This document shows, piece by piece, positions 43,249 to 51,803 of a DNA stretch of 64,000 nucleotides. Position 1 is the stretch's first letter. The number at the start of each line of letters is the position of its first letter. The notes beneath the pieces are model-generated. The model was not told the DNA's origin. It saw only the letters and a list, made by a program, of their open reading frames with translations, and made no database searches. Both the position numbers and the translations under genes were made by a program. The DNA lies in the NCBI GenBank assembly GCA_910585015.1, contig CAJUCT010000002.1:50456-114455 (forward strand). Reading direction: 5' to 3'. Source of the DNA: an uncultured Acetatifactor sp. GTDB taxonomy: Bacteria > Bacillota > Clostridia > Lachnospirales > Lachnospiraceae.

Positions 43249-44235
43249 ATGGGGTTTTTCTCGGATTTAAAAGAGGATTTGTCCCAGGCGGTCAATGAAT
43301 TGATGCCTGAGGATGAGCAGACCCAGGAGGAAGGGTTTGGGAATATCAACGAGATGTTGGACAGGGTGGACTCCATCGTGGTTCCCGAGGTCAATCAGGA
43401 GGAGCCGGAGGCATTGGAACCGCAGCCTGTGGAGGAGCCTGGGACCACAGAGGAGCCAGGTGAAAGCACCGGGCAGATCCCGGAGGAGTATCAGGCGGGG
43501 ATTGCCGAGGAGACGTTGGAGTTTCCTGCAGAGGAGAGCCTGGAGCCGGAACTGACGGCAATGGAGGAGCCGGCAGGAGCCGGGGAGCCGGAGGCAGACA
43601 TTGACTTGGAAAAGATGCTGGAGAGCGCGCTGGCCGCCAACGGCGGGAACGCAGTACCGGTATATGAAGAAGAGGAAACGGAGACAGTAAAAGAAAACCA
43701 AACGGAGACAAAGGGGGAATCAAAAGTGGCAGAGATGATTAACGCGCGGATGGCATCGGACGAGACATCCTCAGTAACAGCAGGCATGACAATCAATGGT
43801 GATGTGGTGAGCGAGGGATCGCTGGAGTTGATCGGCTGTGTAAACGGCAATATTGATATTCTGGGCAAGCTGAATGTGACCGGTTATGTCAACGGCAATT
43901 CCAAGGCGGCGGAGATATATGCGGACAACGCCAAGATCAATGGGGAGCTTGTCAGCGAGGGCGCCGTAAAGATCGGTTCCAGTTCCGTGGTGGTCGGAAA
44001 CATATGCGCCACCAGCGCAGTGATCGCAGGCGCGGTCAAGGGTGATATTGACGTGAAGGGCCCCGTGATTTTGGATACTTCCGCCATCGTTATGGGCAAT
44101 ATCAAGTCTAAATCCGTACAGATTAACAACGGTGCGGTGATCGAGGGTATGTGCTCCCAGTGCTATGCGGAGGTGAACCCGATTTCTTTCTTCGACGATT
44201 ACAAGCCGGAAGTGAGAAAGAGCGAAAGCCATTAA
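43249..44235 (+). CDS. Bactofilin-domain protein with long acidic N-terminus
   Basis: Protein of 328 residues. Residues about 1-160 are acidic, rich in Glu and Pro and probably disordered. Residues about 178-300 show a bactofilin beta-helix with repeated G-x-V/I strands (MTINGDVVSEGSLELIG, CVNGNIDILGKLNVTG, IKSKSVQINNGAVIEG). It stands where many Firmicutes have rpsB-tsf, directly before pyrH. AGGAGGAAG precedes the start. Confidence 0.88.
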   Translation: MGFFSDLKEDLSQAVNELMPEDEQTQEEGFGNINEMLDRVDSIVVPEVNQEEPEALEPQPVEEPGTTEEPGESTGQIPEEYQAGIAEETLEFPAEESLEPELTAMEEPAGAGEPEADIDLEKMLESALAANGGNAVPVYEEEETETVKENQTETKGESKVAEMINARMASDETSSVTAGMTINGDVVSEGSLELIGCVNGNIDILGKLNVTGYVNGNSKAAEIYADNAKINGELVSEGAVKIGSSSVVVGNICATSAVIAGAVKGDIDVKGPVILDTSAIVMGNIKSKSVQINNGAVIEGMCSQCYAEVNPISFFDDYKPEVRKSESH

Positions 44236-44277
44236 TAGGGAATACAGCGAAGTCCAGTGAAAGGCAGGATCACGAAA

Positions 44278-44976
44278 ATGCAGCGTATATTATTGAAATT
44301 GAGCGGTGAGGCCCTGGCGGGAGAGAAGAAGACCGGATTCGATGAGGAGACGGTGAGAGGCGTGGCTTTGCAGGTAAAGCAGCTGGTGGACGAGGGGATC
44401 CAGGTAGGTATCGTTATTGGAGGCGGCAACTTTTGGAGGGGGCGTTCCAGCGAGAACATTGACCGCACCAAGGCGGATCAGATCGGTATGCTGGCAACCG
44501 TGATGAACTGTATCTATGTGTCGGAGATTTTCCGCTCCGTGGGCATGATGACAGGGATTCTGACCCCCTTCGAGTGCGGTTCGTTCACCAAGCTTTTTTC
44601 CAAGGACAGAGCCAATAAGTATTTTGCAAAGGGCGTTGTGGTATTCTTTGCGGGCGGCACGGGGCATCCCTATTTCTCCACGGATACGGGCGTGGTTCTG
44701 CGGGCCATTGAGGTGGACGCGGATGTGATCCTGCTGGCCAAATCCATCGACGGGGTGTACGATGATGATCCCAGCAAAAATCCGGCGGCGAAGAAATATG
44801 ACCAGGTGACTATTGACGAGGTGATCGCCAGAAACCTTCAGGTGGTGGACATGACGGCCTCCATCCTGGCCAGAGATAACCGGATGCCCATGTGGGTTTT
44901 CGGCCTGAATGAAGAGAACAGTATCGTGAATACGGTAAAAGGGAAGTTCAGCGGAACGAAGGTTACTGTGGAATAA
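44278..44976 (+). CDS. pyrH: UMP kinase
   Basis: Hexameric bacterial UMP kinase of 232 residues that makes UDP. Landmarks are LLKLSGEALAG at the N-terminus, VIGGGNFWRG near residue 53, GGTGHPYFSTDT near 130 and AKSIDGVYDDDP near 155. The ATG at 44278 matches the family start (MQRILLKLSGEAL); a GTG 21 bases upstream would add atypical residues. A family 1 element separates it from frr. Confidence 0.97.
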   Translation: MQRILLKLSGEALAGEKKTGFDEETVRGVALQVKQLVDEGIQVGIVIGGGNFWRGRSSENIDRTKADQIGMLATVMNCIYVSEIFRSVGMMTGILTPFECGSFTKLFSKDRANKYFAKGVVVFFAGGTGHPYFSTDTGVVLRAIEVDADVILLAKSIDGVYDDDPSKNPAAKKYDQVTIDEVIARNLQVVDMTASILARDNRMPMWVFGLNEENSIVNTVKGKFSGTKVTVE

Positions 44977-44977
44977 G

Positions 44978-45102
44978 GTGGAAACTACGGAACTCTAACA
45001 GTAGATTCCCGTATAACGCACTGATGGATGTCTGGACGCCTAAAGCGGCCGGACATTCATCACCGGGTTTGTGCGTTGGGAGGGAAACTACGGAACTCTA
45101 AT
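44978..45102 (+). repeat. Family 1 element between pyrH and frr (copy f)
   Basis: Bounded on both sides by ACTACGGAACTCTAA. Inside, CGCACTGA and GTGCG close the outer stem, GATGGATGTCTGG pairs with CCGGACATTCATC, and the apical loop reads CCTAAAG. The frr ribosome-binding site TTGGAGG begins within a few bases of the second tail. Confidence 0.85.
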
Positions 45103-45116
45103 TTGGAGGTATGTAC

Positions 45117-45668
45117 ATGGATGCAAGATTGCAGCAATATGATGATAAAATGAAGAAAGCATATGAATTTCTGGAGTCTGACTACGGCACCATCAGGGCG
45201 GGGCGCGCCAATCCCCACGTTCTGGACAAGATCCGGGTGAATTATTACGGCACTCCTACTCCCATTCAGCAGGTGGGGAATGTGACTGTGCCCGAGGCCA
45301 GGATTATCCAGATTGCGCCCTGGGAGAGAAATCTGCTGAAGGAGATTGAGAAGGCCATCCAGACTTCCGATCTGGGCATCAATCCTTCCAACGATGGCAG
45401 CGTGATTCGTCTGGTATTTCCGGAACTGACGGAGGAGCGCAGAAAAGATCTGGTGAAGGAAGTAAAGAAGAAGGCGGAGGACGGAAAAGTTGCGGTCCGC
45501 AATATCCGCAGGGACGGCAATGATTTTCTCAAGAAGTTGGGCAAGTCCGAAGTCTCCGAGGATGAGATCAAGCAGTTGGAGGATAGTCTGCAGAAGCTGA
45601 CGGATAAGTATATCAAGGACATTGATGCTCTGATGGAGGTGAAGTCCAAGGAGATCATGACCGTATAA
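45117..45668 (+). CDS. frr: Ribosome recycling factor
   Basis: Two-domain factor of 183 residues that splits ribosomes after termination. YGTIRAGRANPHVLDKI near residue 25, YYGTPTPIQQVGNV near 45 and VRNIRRDGND near 125 are family landmarks. ATG at 45117 is 7 bases after GGAGG; an ATG at 45111 is too close. It follows pyrH as in most Firmicutes. Confidence 0.97.
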   Translation: MDARLQQYDDKMKKAYEFLESDYGTIRAGRANPHVLDKIRVNYYGTPTPIQQVGNVTVPEARIIQIAPWERNLLKEIEKAIQTSDLGINPSNDGSVIRLVFPELTEERRKDLVKEVKKKAEDGKVAVRNIRRDGNDFLKKLGKSEVSEDEIKQLEDSLQKLTDKYIKDIDALMEVKSKEIMTV

Positions 45669-45774
45669 TCAGGGTAATGAATGTACAATGGATAGTGGGG
45701 AGGGACAGTCAACATCCGGTGGGATGGGGATTGCTCCCTTTCCATGCATTTACAGGAAATACATGAAAGCATAG

Positions 45775-45900
45775 CGATGCTGTCAGCGGCGGCTGACAGG
45801 AAAGTTTGGAACTATCGTTCCAAATACCGATTGGTGCCATATCACAGGTGAAACCTGTGATATGCATGTAGAGGAAAGTTTGGATGTGTCATCCAAATAC
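45775..45900 (+). repeat. Family 2 hairpin array between frr and uppS
   Basis: Four successive hairpins: TGTCAGC-GGC-GGCTGACA (45781-45798), TTTGGAAC with GTTCCAAA (45805-45824), ATATCACAGGT-GAA-ACCTGTGATAT (45839-45863) and TTTGGATG with CATCCAAA (45879-45897). The linkers TACCGATTGGTGCC and GCATGTAGAGGAAAG match those of the array at 55425. No open frame of note is present. Confidence 0.8.
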
Positions 45901-45951
45901 GTATTAAAGGAGATCGCAGGCACAAAGGAAGCGTGACGGATTGGAGGGAGT

Positions 45952-46689
45952 ATGGCTGGGAATAGTGGACAGGAGTTGAAGATACCGCAGCATGTGGCGA
46001 TTATTTTGGATGGGAACGGGCGCTGGGCAAAGGCCAAGGGCCTGCCTCGGAATATGGGCCATGTGGAGGGCGCCAAAAACGTGGAAGTCATCTGCGAGGA
46101 AGCTTATCGCATGGGGATCCAATACCTGACGGTGTATGCTTTTTCTACGGAGAATTGGAACCGTCCCAAGGACGAGGTGGACGCCCTGATGAAGCTGCTG
46201 CGCAATTATATGAAGACCTGCCTAAAGACAGCGGAGAAGAACCGCATGTGTGTCCGGGTGCTGGGGGAAAAGTCCCGTCTGGATCAGGACATTCGGGTTC
46301 GCATTCAGGAATTGGAGGATGCCACTAAGAATAATGACGGCCTGCATTTTCAGATTGCCATCAACTACGGCGGGCGGGATGAGATTGTCCGGGCCGTGCG
46401 GCAGATGGGCCTGGATATCCGGAGAGGAGCGTTGGCTCCTCAGGAAATCAGCGAACAGCTGCTGAGCGACTATCTGGACACCCACGGTATCCCGGAGCCG
46501 GATCTGTTGATCCGTACCTGTAATGAGCAGCGGATTTCCAATTTTTTGCTTTGGCAGCTGGCATACACAGAGTTCTATTTCACGCCGGTGGCCTGGCCGG
46601 ACTTTGACAAGAAAGAATTGGTCAAGGCTGTGGAGGCATATAATCAAAGAGACAGGAGATACGGCAAAATCTCCGAGGAGGAAGTCTAA
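45952..46689 (+). CDS. uppS: Undecaprenyl diphosphate synthase
   Basis: Cis-prenyltransferase of 245 residues making the C55 lipid carrier for cell-wall synthesis. The HVAIILDGNGRWAK motif with the catalytic aspartate is at about residues 14-27, and DLLIRTCNEQRISNFLLWQ near 185 is the second signature (usually RTSGE; here RTCNE). Start behind GGAGGGAGT. The stop overlaps the cdsA start by one base (TAATG). Confidence 0.96.
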   Translation: MAGNSGQELKIPQHVAIILDGNGRWAKAKGLPRNMGHVEGAKNVEVICEEAYRMGIQYLTVYAFSTENWNRPKDEVDALMKLLRNYMKTCLKTAEKNRMCVRVLGEKSRLDQDIRVRIQELEDATKNNDGLHFQIAINYGGRDEIVRAVRQMGLDIRRGALAPQEISEQLLSDYLDTHGIPEPDLLIRTCNEQRISNFLLWQLAYTEFYFTPVAWPDFDKKELVKAVEAYNQRDRRYGKISEEEV

Positions 46690-47519
46690 TGTTTTGGACC
46701 AGATTAATCAGTGGAGTCGTCATGGTGATCATAGCGCTGGCTACCATGTGGCTGGGAGGCCCTTATCTGGCGGGGATACTGTTGCTCATATCCCTGGCAG
46801 GGTACAGGGAACTGACGAAGGCACAGAAGGTAAACACGGCGGCGAAGGGCTTTAACGGCCTGGAGGTGGTGGGGTTTGGGAGTATTGTGCTTTATTATGT
46901 GGTCATGTACATCTGGCAGAATACCACACTGCTGTTGATGTGTATTGTGCTGATGTTCATGGCAGAGATGTTCCTGTATGTGATCCTGTTTCCTAAATAT
47001 CGGGCGGAGCAGGTGGTGACGGCTATTTTCTCGTTTCTGTACGCACCGGTGATGCTCTCTTTCATGTATATGACCCGGATGAGTCAGTTGGGGATTTATT
47101 TGGTGTGGCTGATCCTGATCAGCGCCTGGGGCTGTGACACCTGCGCCTACTGTGTAGGTAAACTGATTGGAAGTAAGAAGGTTTTTCCTGTTCTAAGTCC
47201 CCACAAATCTCTGGAGGGCTGCATTGGCGGCGTGGCCGGGGCGGCACTGATTGGCGGGCTCTATGCATACTTTGTTGTGGAACCGGTGGTCTCCGAGCAG
47301 CAGGTGCTGTGGGTCATTGTGTTTATCAGTGCGGTGGGAGCCTTGATGTCCATGGTGGGGGATCTGGCGGCCTCTGCCATCAAGAGAAATCATGATATCA
47401 AGGATTACGGCAAGCTCCTGCCGGGGCACGGCGGTATTATGGACCGATTTGACAGCATGATTGTGACGGCGCCTATGATTTACTTCCTGTCGGTACTGCT
47501 GATACATGCGGCGGGATAA
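46689..47519 (+). CDS. cdsA: Phosphatidate cytidylyltransferase
   Basis: Integral membrane enzyme of 276 residues that makes CDP-diacylglycerol for phospholipids. It has about eight membrane segments and the signature SAIKRNHDIKDYGKLLPGHG with GIMDRFDSM after it (residues about 225-255). Translationally coupled to uppS by the one-base overlap. Confidence 0.96.
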   Translation: MFWTRLISGVVMVIIALATMWLGGPYLAGILLLISLAGYRELTKAQKVNTAAKGFNGLEVVGFGSIVLYYVVMYIWQNTTLLLMCIVLMFMAEMFLYVILFPKYRAEQVVTAIFSFLYAPVMLSFMYMTRMSQLGIYLVWLILISAWGCDTCAYCVGKLIGSKKVFPVLSPHKSLEGCIGGVAGAALIGGLYAYFVVEPVVSEQQVLWVIVFISAVGALMSMVGDLAASAIKRNHDIKDYGKLLPGHGGIMDRFDSMIVTAPMIYFLSVLLIHAAG

Positions 47520-47582
47520 CAGGCAGTATGTGACGCAGTGTTGTCCTTGAGAACATATGGAGAAAGAGGAGAAGTCTTTTTA

Positions 47583-48728
47583 ATGAAAAAAATTGCAATA
47601 CTGGGTTCCACCGGTTCCATCGGAACCCAGACTCTGGAGATAGTGAGAAGCAATCGGGAAGAACTCGAGGTGGAAGCCCTGGCGGCGGGCAGCAATGTGG
47701 CGCTGATGGAAGCGCAGATTAGAGAGTTTCAACCCCGAATAGCGGTGATGTGGTCGGCGGAGGCTGCGGCGCAGCTTCGGGTCCGTGTGGCGGATTGCCG
47801 GGTGCAGGTGTTACAGGGGATGGCGGGGCTGCTGGAAATTGCGGTTATGCCCCAGGTCCAGGTATTAGTTACGGCGATAGTGGGTATGATTGGTATCAAG
47901 CCCACCATAGAGGCTATCAAGGCGGGGAAGGACATTGCCCTGGCCAACAAGGAGACTCTGGTATGCGCAGGACATATCATCATGCCTCTGGCCAGGGAGC
48001 GGGGAGTGTCCATTCTGCCTGTGGACAGCGAGCACAGCGCGATATTCCAGTCCCTGAACGGGGAACCGGCGGGGAGAGTCAGCAGAATCCTGCTGACCGC
48101 TTCAGGCGGTCCCTTCCGGGGGTATAGCAGGGAGCGGCTGGCCGGGGTGCAGGTGGAGGATGCCTTAAAGCACCCCAATTGGGCTATGGGGCGGAAGATT
48201 ACCATTGACTCCTCCACTCTGGTCAACAAGGGATTGGAGGTTATGGAAGCCAAATGGCTTTTTGGGGTGGAGCCTTCCCGGATCCAGGTGGTGGTACATC
48301 CGCAGAGCATCATTCACTCTATGGTGGAATATATTGATGGAGCAGTGATTGCCCAGTTGGGGATGCCGGACATGAAGCTGCCCATCCAGTATGCCCTGTT
48401 CTATCCGGACAGAAGGGCAATGCGGGATAACCGGGTGGATTTCTTCAAGCTTGGCAGTGTGACCTTTGAGGAGCCGGATATGGAGACTTTTTATGGGTTA
48501 AAGCTGGCTTATCGGGCTCTGGAGCAGGGCGGCAGCCTGCCCACGGTATATAATGCCGCCAATGAGAGGGCAGTGGCGCTGTTTTTGGAACACAGGATCG
48601 GCTATCTGCAGATCCCGGAGTTGATACAGCGGTGTATGGAACACCATACAGTGGCGGAGCATCCGGGCGTGGAGGAGATCCTGGAGGCGGAACAGAGCGT
48701 GTACGACTATATAGACAGACAGGTATGA
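47583..48728 (+). CDS. dxr: 1-deoxy-D-xylulose 5-phosphate reductoisomerase
   Basis: NADPH enzyme of 381 residues in the MEP isoprenoid pathway, feeding uppS. N-terminal LGSTGSIGTQTLEIV binds the cofactor, LANKETLVCAG (about 120) and PVDSEHSAIFQSL (about 143) hold metal and substrate residues. Start ATG at 47583 behind GAGGAG. Six-plus tens of bases separate it from cdsA. Confidence 0.97.
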   Translation: MKKIAILGSTGSIGTQTLEIVRSNREELEVEALAAGSNVALMEAQIREFQPRIAVMWSAEAAAQLRVRVADCRVQVLQGMAGLLEIAVMPQVQVLVTAIVGMIGIKPTIEAIKAGKDIALANKETLVCAGHIIMPLARERGVSILPVDSEHSAIFQSLNGEPAGRVSRILLTASGGPFRGYSRERLAGVQVEDALKHPNWAMGRKITIDSSTLVNKGLEVMEAKWLFGVEPSRIQVVVHPQSIIHSMVEYIDGAVIAQLGMPDMKLPIQYALFYPDRRAMRDNRVDFFKLGSVTFEEPDMETFYGLKLAYRALEQGGSLPTVYNAANERAVALFLEHRIGYLQIPELIQRCMEHHTVAEHPGVEEILEAEQSVYDYIDRQV

Positions 48729-48738
48729 GAAAAGGGAT

Positions 48739-49800
48739 ATGACAACGTTGATGACTTTTATTCTATTTATCTTAATCTTTGGAGTGGTGGTAATTTCCCA
48801 TGAGTTTGGACATTATCTGATTGCCAAGGCCAACGGCATTCATGTGGTGGAGTTTGCCATCGGCATGGGCCCCACTCTTTTTTCTTGGAAAAAGAAGGAG
48901 ACCAAGTACTCCGTCAAGCTGCTGCCTTTGGGAGGCGCCTGCATGTTTGAGGGGGAGGACGGTCTGAATACCCAGGAGGGGGAGAACACAGAAGGGTCAT
49001 TTCTCCATGCGAAGGTGTGGGCCAGGATTTCCACGGTGCTGGCAGGCCCTATATTTAATTTTATCCTGGGGGGAATTATCGCCGTGATTCTGGCGGGGGT
49101 GATGGTATTCTATGTGCCTGTGTTGTCCGACGTGGCAGATGGCGGAGTTGCCCAGCAAGCGGGGCTCCAGGCGGGGGATCGGATCATCGCTCTGAACGGG
49201 GAGAGGGTATATCTGAGGGACGAGGTGCTTCTGTTTAACCGTGTCAACAATGGCAAGGAGTTTACGCTGGAGTATGAGCGGGACGGACAGCGGTATACGG
49301 TCACAATGACACCGACGCTGAACGAGGCCACCGGCAGTTATAATATGGGGATCTACTTGGGGGAGGCGCTTAAAGCAGAGGGGCTTGACGTGCTGAAGTA
49401 TGCTTGGTATGAGATTCGCTACTGTGTCCGTTCCACCTGGCAGAGTCTGGGACTGATGATTCGGGGACAGGTGAAAAGGGAGGAAGTTGCAGGCCCGGTG
49501 GGCATTGCCGTCAATGTGGTGGGCAAGACCTATACGGAGGCAAAGCAATACGGATGGGAGACGGTGGCGCTGAATATGGGCTATATAACCTTACTGCTGA
49601 CCATCAATCTGGGGATACTGAACCTTTTGCCCATCCCGGCGCTGGACGGCGGCAGACTGGTATTTTTACTGGTGGAGGTGATCCGTCGCAAACCCATACC
49701 GCCGGAGAAAGAGGGTATGGTGCACTTTATCGGCCTGGTGTTCTTTATGATACTGATGGTAATCGTATTTTTCAATGATTTGCGCAATATTTTCGGATAA
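48739..49800 (+). CDS. rseP: RIP metalloprotease RseP
   Basis: Membrane site-2 protease of 353 residues. The zinc motif HEFGH lies at about residues 18-22 in the first membrane segment. One PDZ domain (about 120-205) follows, and NLLPIPALDGG (about 297) supplies the third zinc ligand. Likely cleaves membrane anti-sigma factors or signal-peptide remnants. It closes the pyrH-to-rseP cluster; ispG and polC, which often follow, are absent here. Confidence 0.95.
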   Translation: MTTLMTFILFILIFGVVVISHEFGHYLIAKANGIHVVEFAIGMGPTLFSWKKKETKYSVKLLPLGGACMFEGEDGLNTQEGENTEGSFLHAKVWARISTVLAGPIFNFILGGIIAVILAGVMVFYVPVLSDVADGGVAQQAGLQAGDRIIALNGERVYLRDEVLLFNRVNNGKEFTLEYERDGQRYTVTMTPTLNEATGSYNMGIYLGEALKAEGLDVLKYAWYEIRYCVRSTWQSLGLMIRGQVKREEVAGPVGIAVNVVGKTYTEAKQYGWETVALNMGYITLLLTINLGILNLLPIPALDGGRLVFLLVEVIRRKPIPPEKEGMVHFIGLVFFMILMVIVFFNDLRNIFG

Positions 49801-49813
49801 TTTTCTGTAGTTT

Positions 49814-49860
49814 TCCTGCCGGCACAGGAATGGGGCGAGAGCCCTCTGTCCGGCAGGAGA
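49814..49860 (+). terminator. Long hairpin after rseP
   Basis: TCCTGCCGG pairs with CCGGCAGGA, and inside GGGC pairs with GCCC across GAGA. No T tract follows, so it may be a terminator of weak type or a processing or stability hairpin. Confidence 0.45.
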
Positions 49861-49930
49861 CACATCTTCGTTGAGGATATGTTTTTGGGGATTCTCCCGG
49901 CATTTCACAGATAATCACCATGAGTAAACC

Positions 49931-50093
49931 CGCAAGGGATATGCGGAACTTAAAAAAGCGTATACCCGGAAGGGATATGCGGAACTTAAAACAGCATATG
50001 CCCGGAGGATACACTGAGCAATATATGGACACCGAAGTGGCCATATATTGTTCACGGTGCGTGTACCCGGAGGGAATATGCGGAACTTATAAT
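49931..50093 (+). repeat. Family 1 element with three tails (copy g)
   Basis: Tail motif GGGATATGCGGAACTTAAA occurs at 49937 and 49973 and, as GGGAATATGCGGAACTTA, at 50072. Between the last two is a full element: ACACTGAGCAATATATGG pairing with CCATATATTGTTCACGG around ACACCGAAGTGG. It ends before AAAGGA of the next gene. Confidence 0.8.
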
Positions 50094-50108
50094 AGAAAGG
50101 ATCACGGA

Positions 50109-50759
50109 ATGAGTATTGTATCAAATTACATATGGGAAAAGGGGACAGACGGCGGCAGGAATCCGGTGTCCCTGGCGGTCCAGCAGGTAAAACTGCAAGT
50201 AGGGTTACAGGGCAGGGAGATATGCCTGTTCTGCGTTTGCGAAAGTATGAAAGAGGAACCAGGAGGACGCATGACGGAGCGGTTGGTGGAATGGTTTCAT
50301 AAGAGTTGTCTGCCCGCCTGTGGGGGCAGGCGGCTGCCAACTCCCCGGGAAATGTTGGACCAGGAACTGTATAGTATCAGAAAGGATCTGCTGGGTCTGG
50401 AGGAGAATTTACAGCAGGACGGAATAAATTATGCAGGTCTGTTACTGATCGGAAGCAGTTTCTATCTGTTTGGAGAGGGGGATATGAAGGTACAGCTGGT
50501 CAATTATCGCTATAACCGCCCCCAACTGAGAGAACTGGAGGTTCCTCTGTCCGGCAGGATACAGAAAGGCGTGGGCCTGTTGCTCCATACGCCGCAGTTC
50601 ACGGAAAGTCTGGATCCTCCGGAGGTCTGCCAGATTCTGCACGGTGAAGGGAGATGGCAGGAGGAGCGTATCGGCAGGCGGCTCAAGGAACTATTCCAGG
50701 AGGGCCGGAGCCGGGGCAGCACCGGGGCTGTGGGCGGAATTTATCTGCATGTGTTATAA
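50109..50759 (+). CDS. Degenerate PP2C-like protein, partner of the adjacent kinase
   Basis: Protein of 216 residues not readily recognised. LCVCESMKE near residue 45 and LLLIGSSFYLFGEGDMKVQLVNY near 120 lie where a PP2C phosphatase has its core strands, and a C-terminal RGSTGAVGGIYLHVL recalls the final GS-D-N strand, but the metal-binding aspartates are missing. The gene directly precedes a Ser/Thr kinase gene (34 bases), the usual place for a PP2C. A catalytically dead phosphatase-like regulator is inferred with moderate doubt. AAAGGA precedes the start. Confidence 0.5.
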   Translation: MSIVSNYIWEKGTDGGRNPVSLAVQQVKLQVGLQGREICLFCVCESMKEEPGGRMTERLVEWFHKSCLPACGGRRLPTPREMLDQELYSIRKDLLGLEENLQQDGINYAGLLLIGSSFYLFGEGDMKVQLVNYRYNRPQLRELEVPLSGRIQKGVGLLLHTPQFTESLDPPEVCQILHGEGRWQEERIGRRLKELFQEGRSRGSTGAVGGIYLHVL

Positions 50760-50792
50760 AGATGCCTTTTGGCAGATGAGCAAGGAGGTTAC

Positions 50793-51674
50793 ATGAATAT
50801 AACAAAATATAAGGAAAAAGACAGTATAGGGGGCTATCAGCTTCTGGAGGAACTGGGGGCGGGCGCCACTGCGCAGGTGTATCGCGTGAGAGAGCCGGAT
50901 GGAGGAAAAGAGTACGCCTTAAAGTGCAGTACACATACATATAAGCTGACTGCGGAGGGGGCTGTGCTGAAACAGTTGAGGCATTCCTGTTTTCCCAGGT
51001 GGATTGCGGAGGGAAGGGAGGCGGCAGGGGCCTATCTGGTTATGGAGTATGTTCCGGGCATAACCCTGCGGCGACTGATGGAACAGTATCCGGCGGGTAT
51101 GCCTGAGGGGATGGCCGCCGGGATCGTTCTGGACGTGGCGGCAGGTATAGCTTATCTGCACAGCAGTCAACCGCCCTATATATACCGGGATCTGAAAGCG
51201 GCCAATGTGATAATCACCCCTGAGGGCAGGGCAAAACTGGTGGATCTGGGAGCGGCGATCTGCGCGGAAGCCTCTCAGGAGAAGTTCTGCCGGGCGGGAA
51301 CCTATGGGTACAGCGCGCCGGAACAGTTCTGGGAGGGTGCAAAAATCACACCGGCCTGCGATGTATATGGGCTGGGAAAATTGCTGGCTTATCTGTTGAC
51401 CGGCCAGGACCCGGGGAAACCGCCTTATGACACCATGGAATATTGCAGCAGACATTGCGGGATTCGGAGGACATTGCAACAGCTGCTTGGCCGGTGCCTG
51501 CAGCCGGATCCCCAGCTTCGTTATCCCGACGCCACCTTTCTGCTGCCGGAGCTTTCGGCTTTGAAGGCGGGAGAAGCACAATCTATAGATAAAATCCGGT
51601 CAAAAAAGGGAAACAGAATCCCCTGCCGCTACATAAAATGTATTTGGAAGAGCGAATATGAAAGAATATTTTGA
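50793..51674 (+). CDS. Serine/threonine protein kinase
   Basis: Soluble Hanks-type kinase of 293 residues without membrane anchor or PASTA repeats. Glycine loop LGAGATAQVY (about residue 22), ATP lysine YALKC (about 42), catalytic loop YRDLKAANV (about 131), DLG replacing DFG (about 149), and SAPEQF (about 176) are visible. All catalytic residues appear present. The last 40 residues are basic. CAAGGAGG lies before the ATG. Works probably with the upstream PP2C-like protein. Confidence 0.9.
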   Translation: MNITKYKEKDSIGGYQLLEELGAGATAQVYRVREPDGGKEYALKCSTHTYKLTAEGAVLKQLRHSCFPRWIAEGREAAGAYLVMEYVPGITLRRLMEQYPAGMPEGMAAGIVLDVAAGIAYLHSSQPPYIYRDLKAANVIITPEGRAKLVDLGAAICAEASQEKFCRAGTYGYSAPEQFWEGAKITPACDVYGLGKLLAYLLTGQDPGKPPYDTMEYCSRHCGIRRTLQQLLGRCLQPDPQLRYPDATFLLPELSALKAGEAQSIDKIRSKKGNRIPCRYIKCIWKSEYERIF

Positions 51675-51734
51675 CTTTCCGCACAAATAATACTATAATA
51701 GGAACAAATTGTTGATAAGGACGCTTTTTGTCGG

Positions 51735-51790
51735 AAGGGCAAATGCGGAATTAAAGCATATGCGCTGGCTGGGTATATGCGAAACAAAAC
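51735..51790 (+). repeat. Family 1 tail motifs before apt (copy h)
   Basis: GGGCAAATGCGGAATTAAAG and GGGTATATGCGAAACAAAAC are two diverged tail copies. The ribosome-binding site of apt, GGAGGG, follows directly. The hairpin part is absent or unrecognisable. Confidence 0.55.
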
Positions 51791-51803
51791 GGAGGGTACA
51801 AAG

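Noticed and set aside
50072..50098. The family 1 tail CGGAACTTATAAT as a promoter (ECF-type -35 GGAACTT, or sigma-A -10 TATAAT)
   Set aside because: A matching -10 for an ECF site would fall on the start codon, the TATAAT is present in only one copy, and no -35 lies 17 bases upstream.
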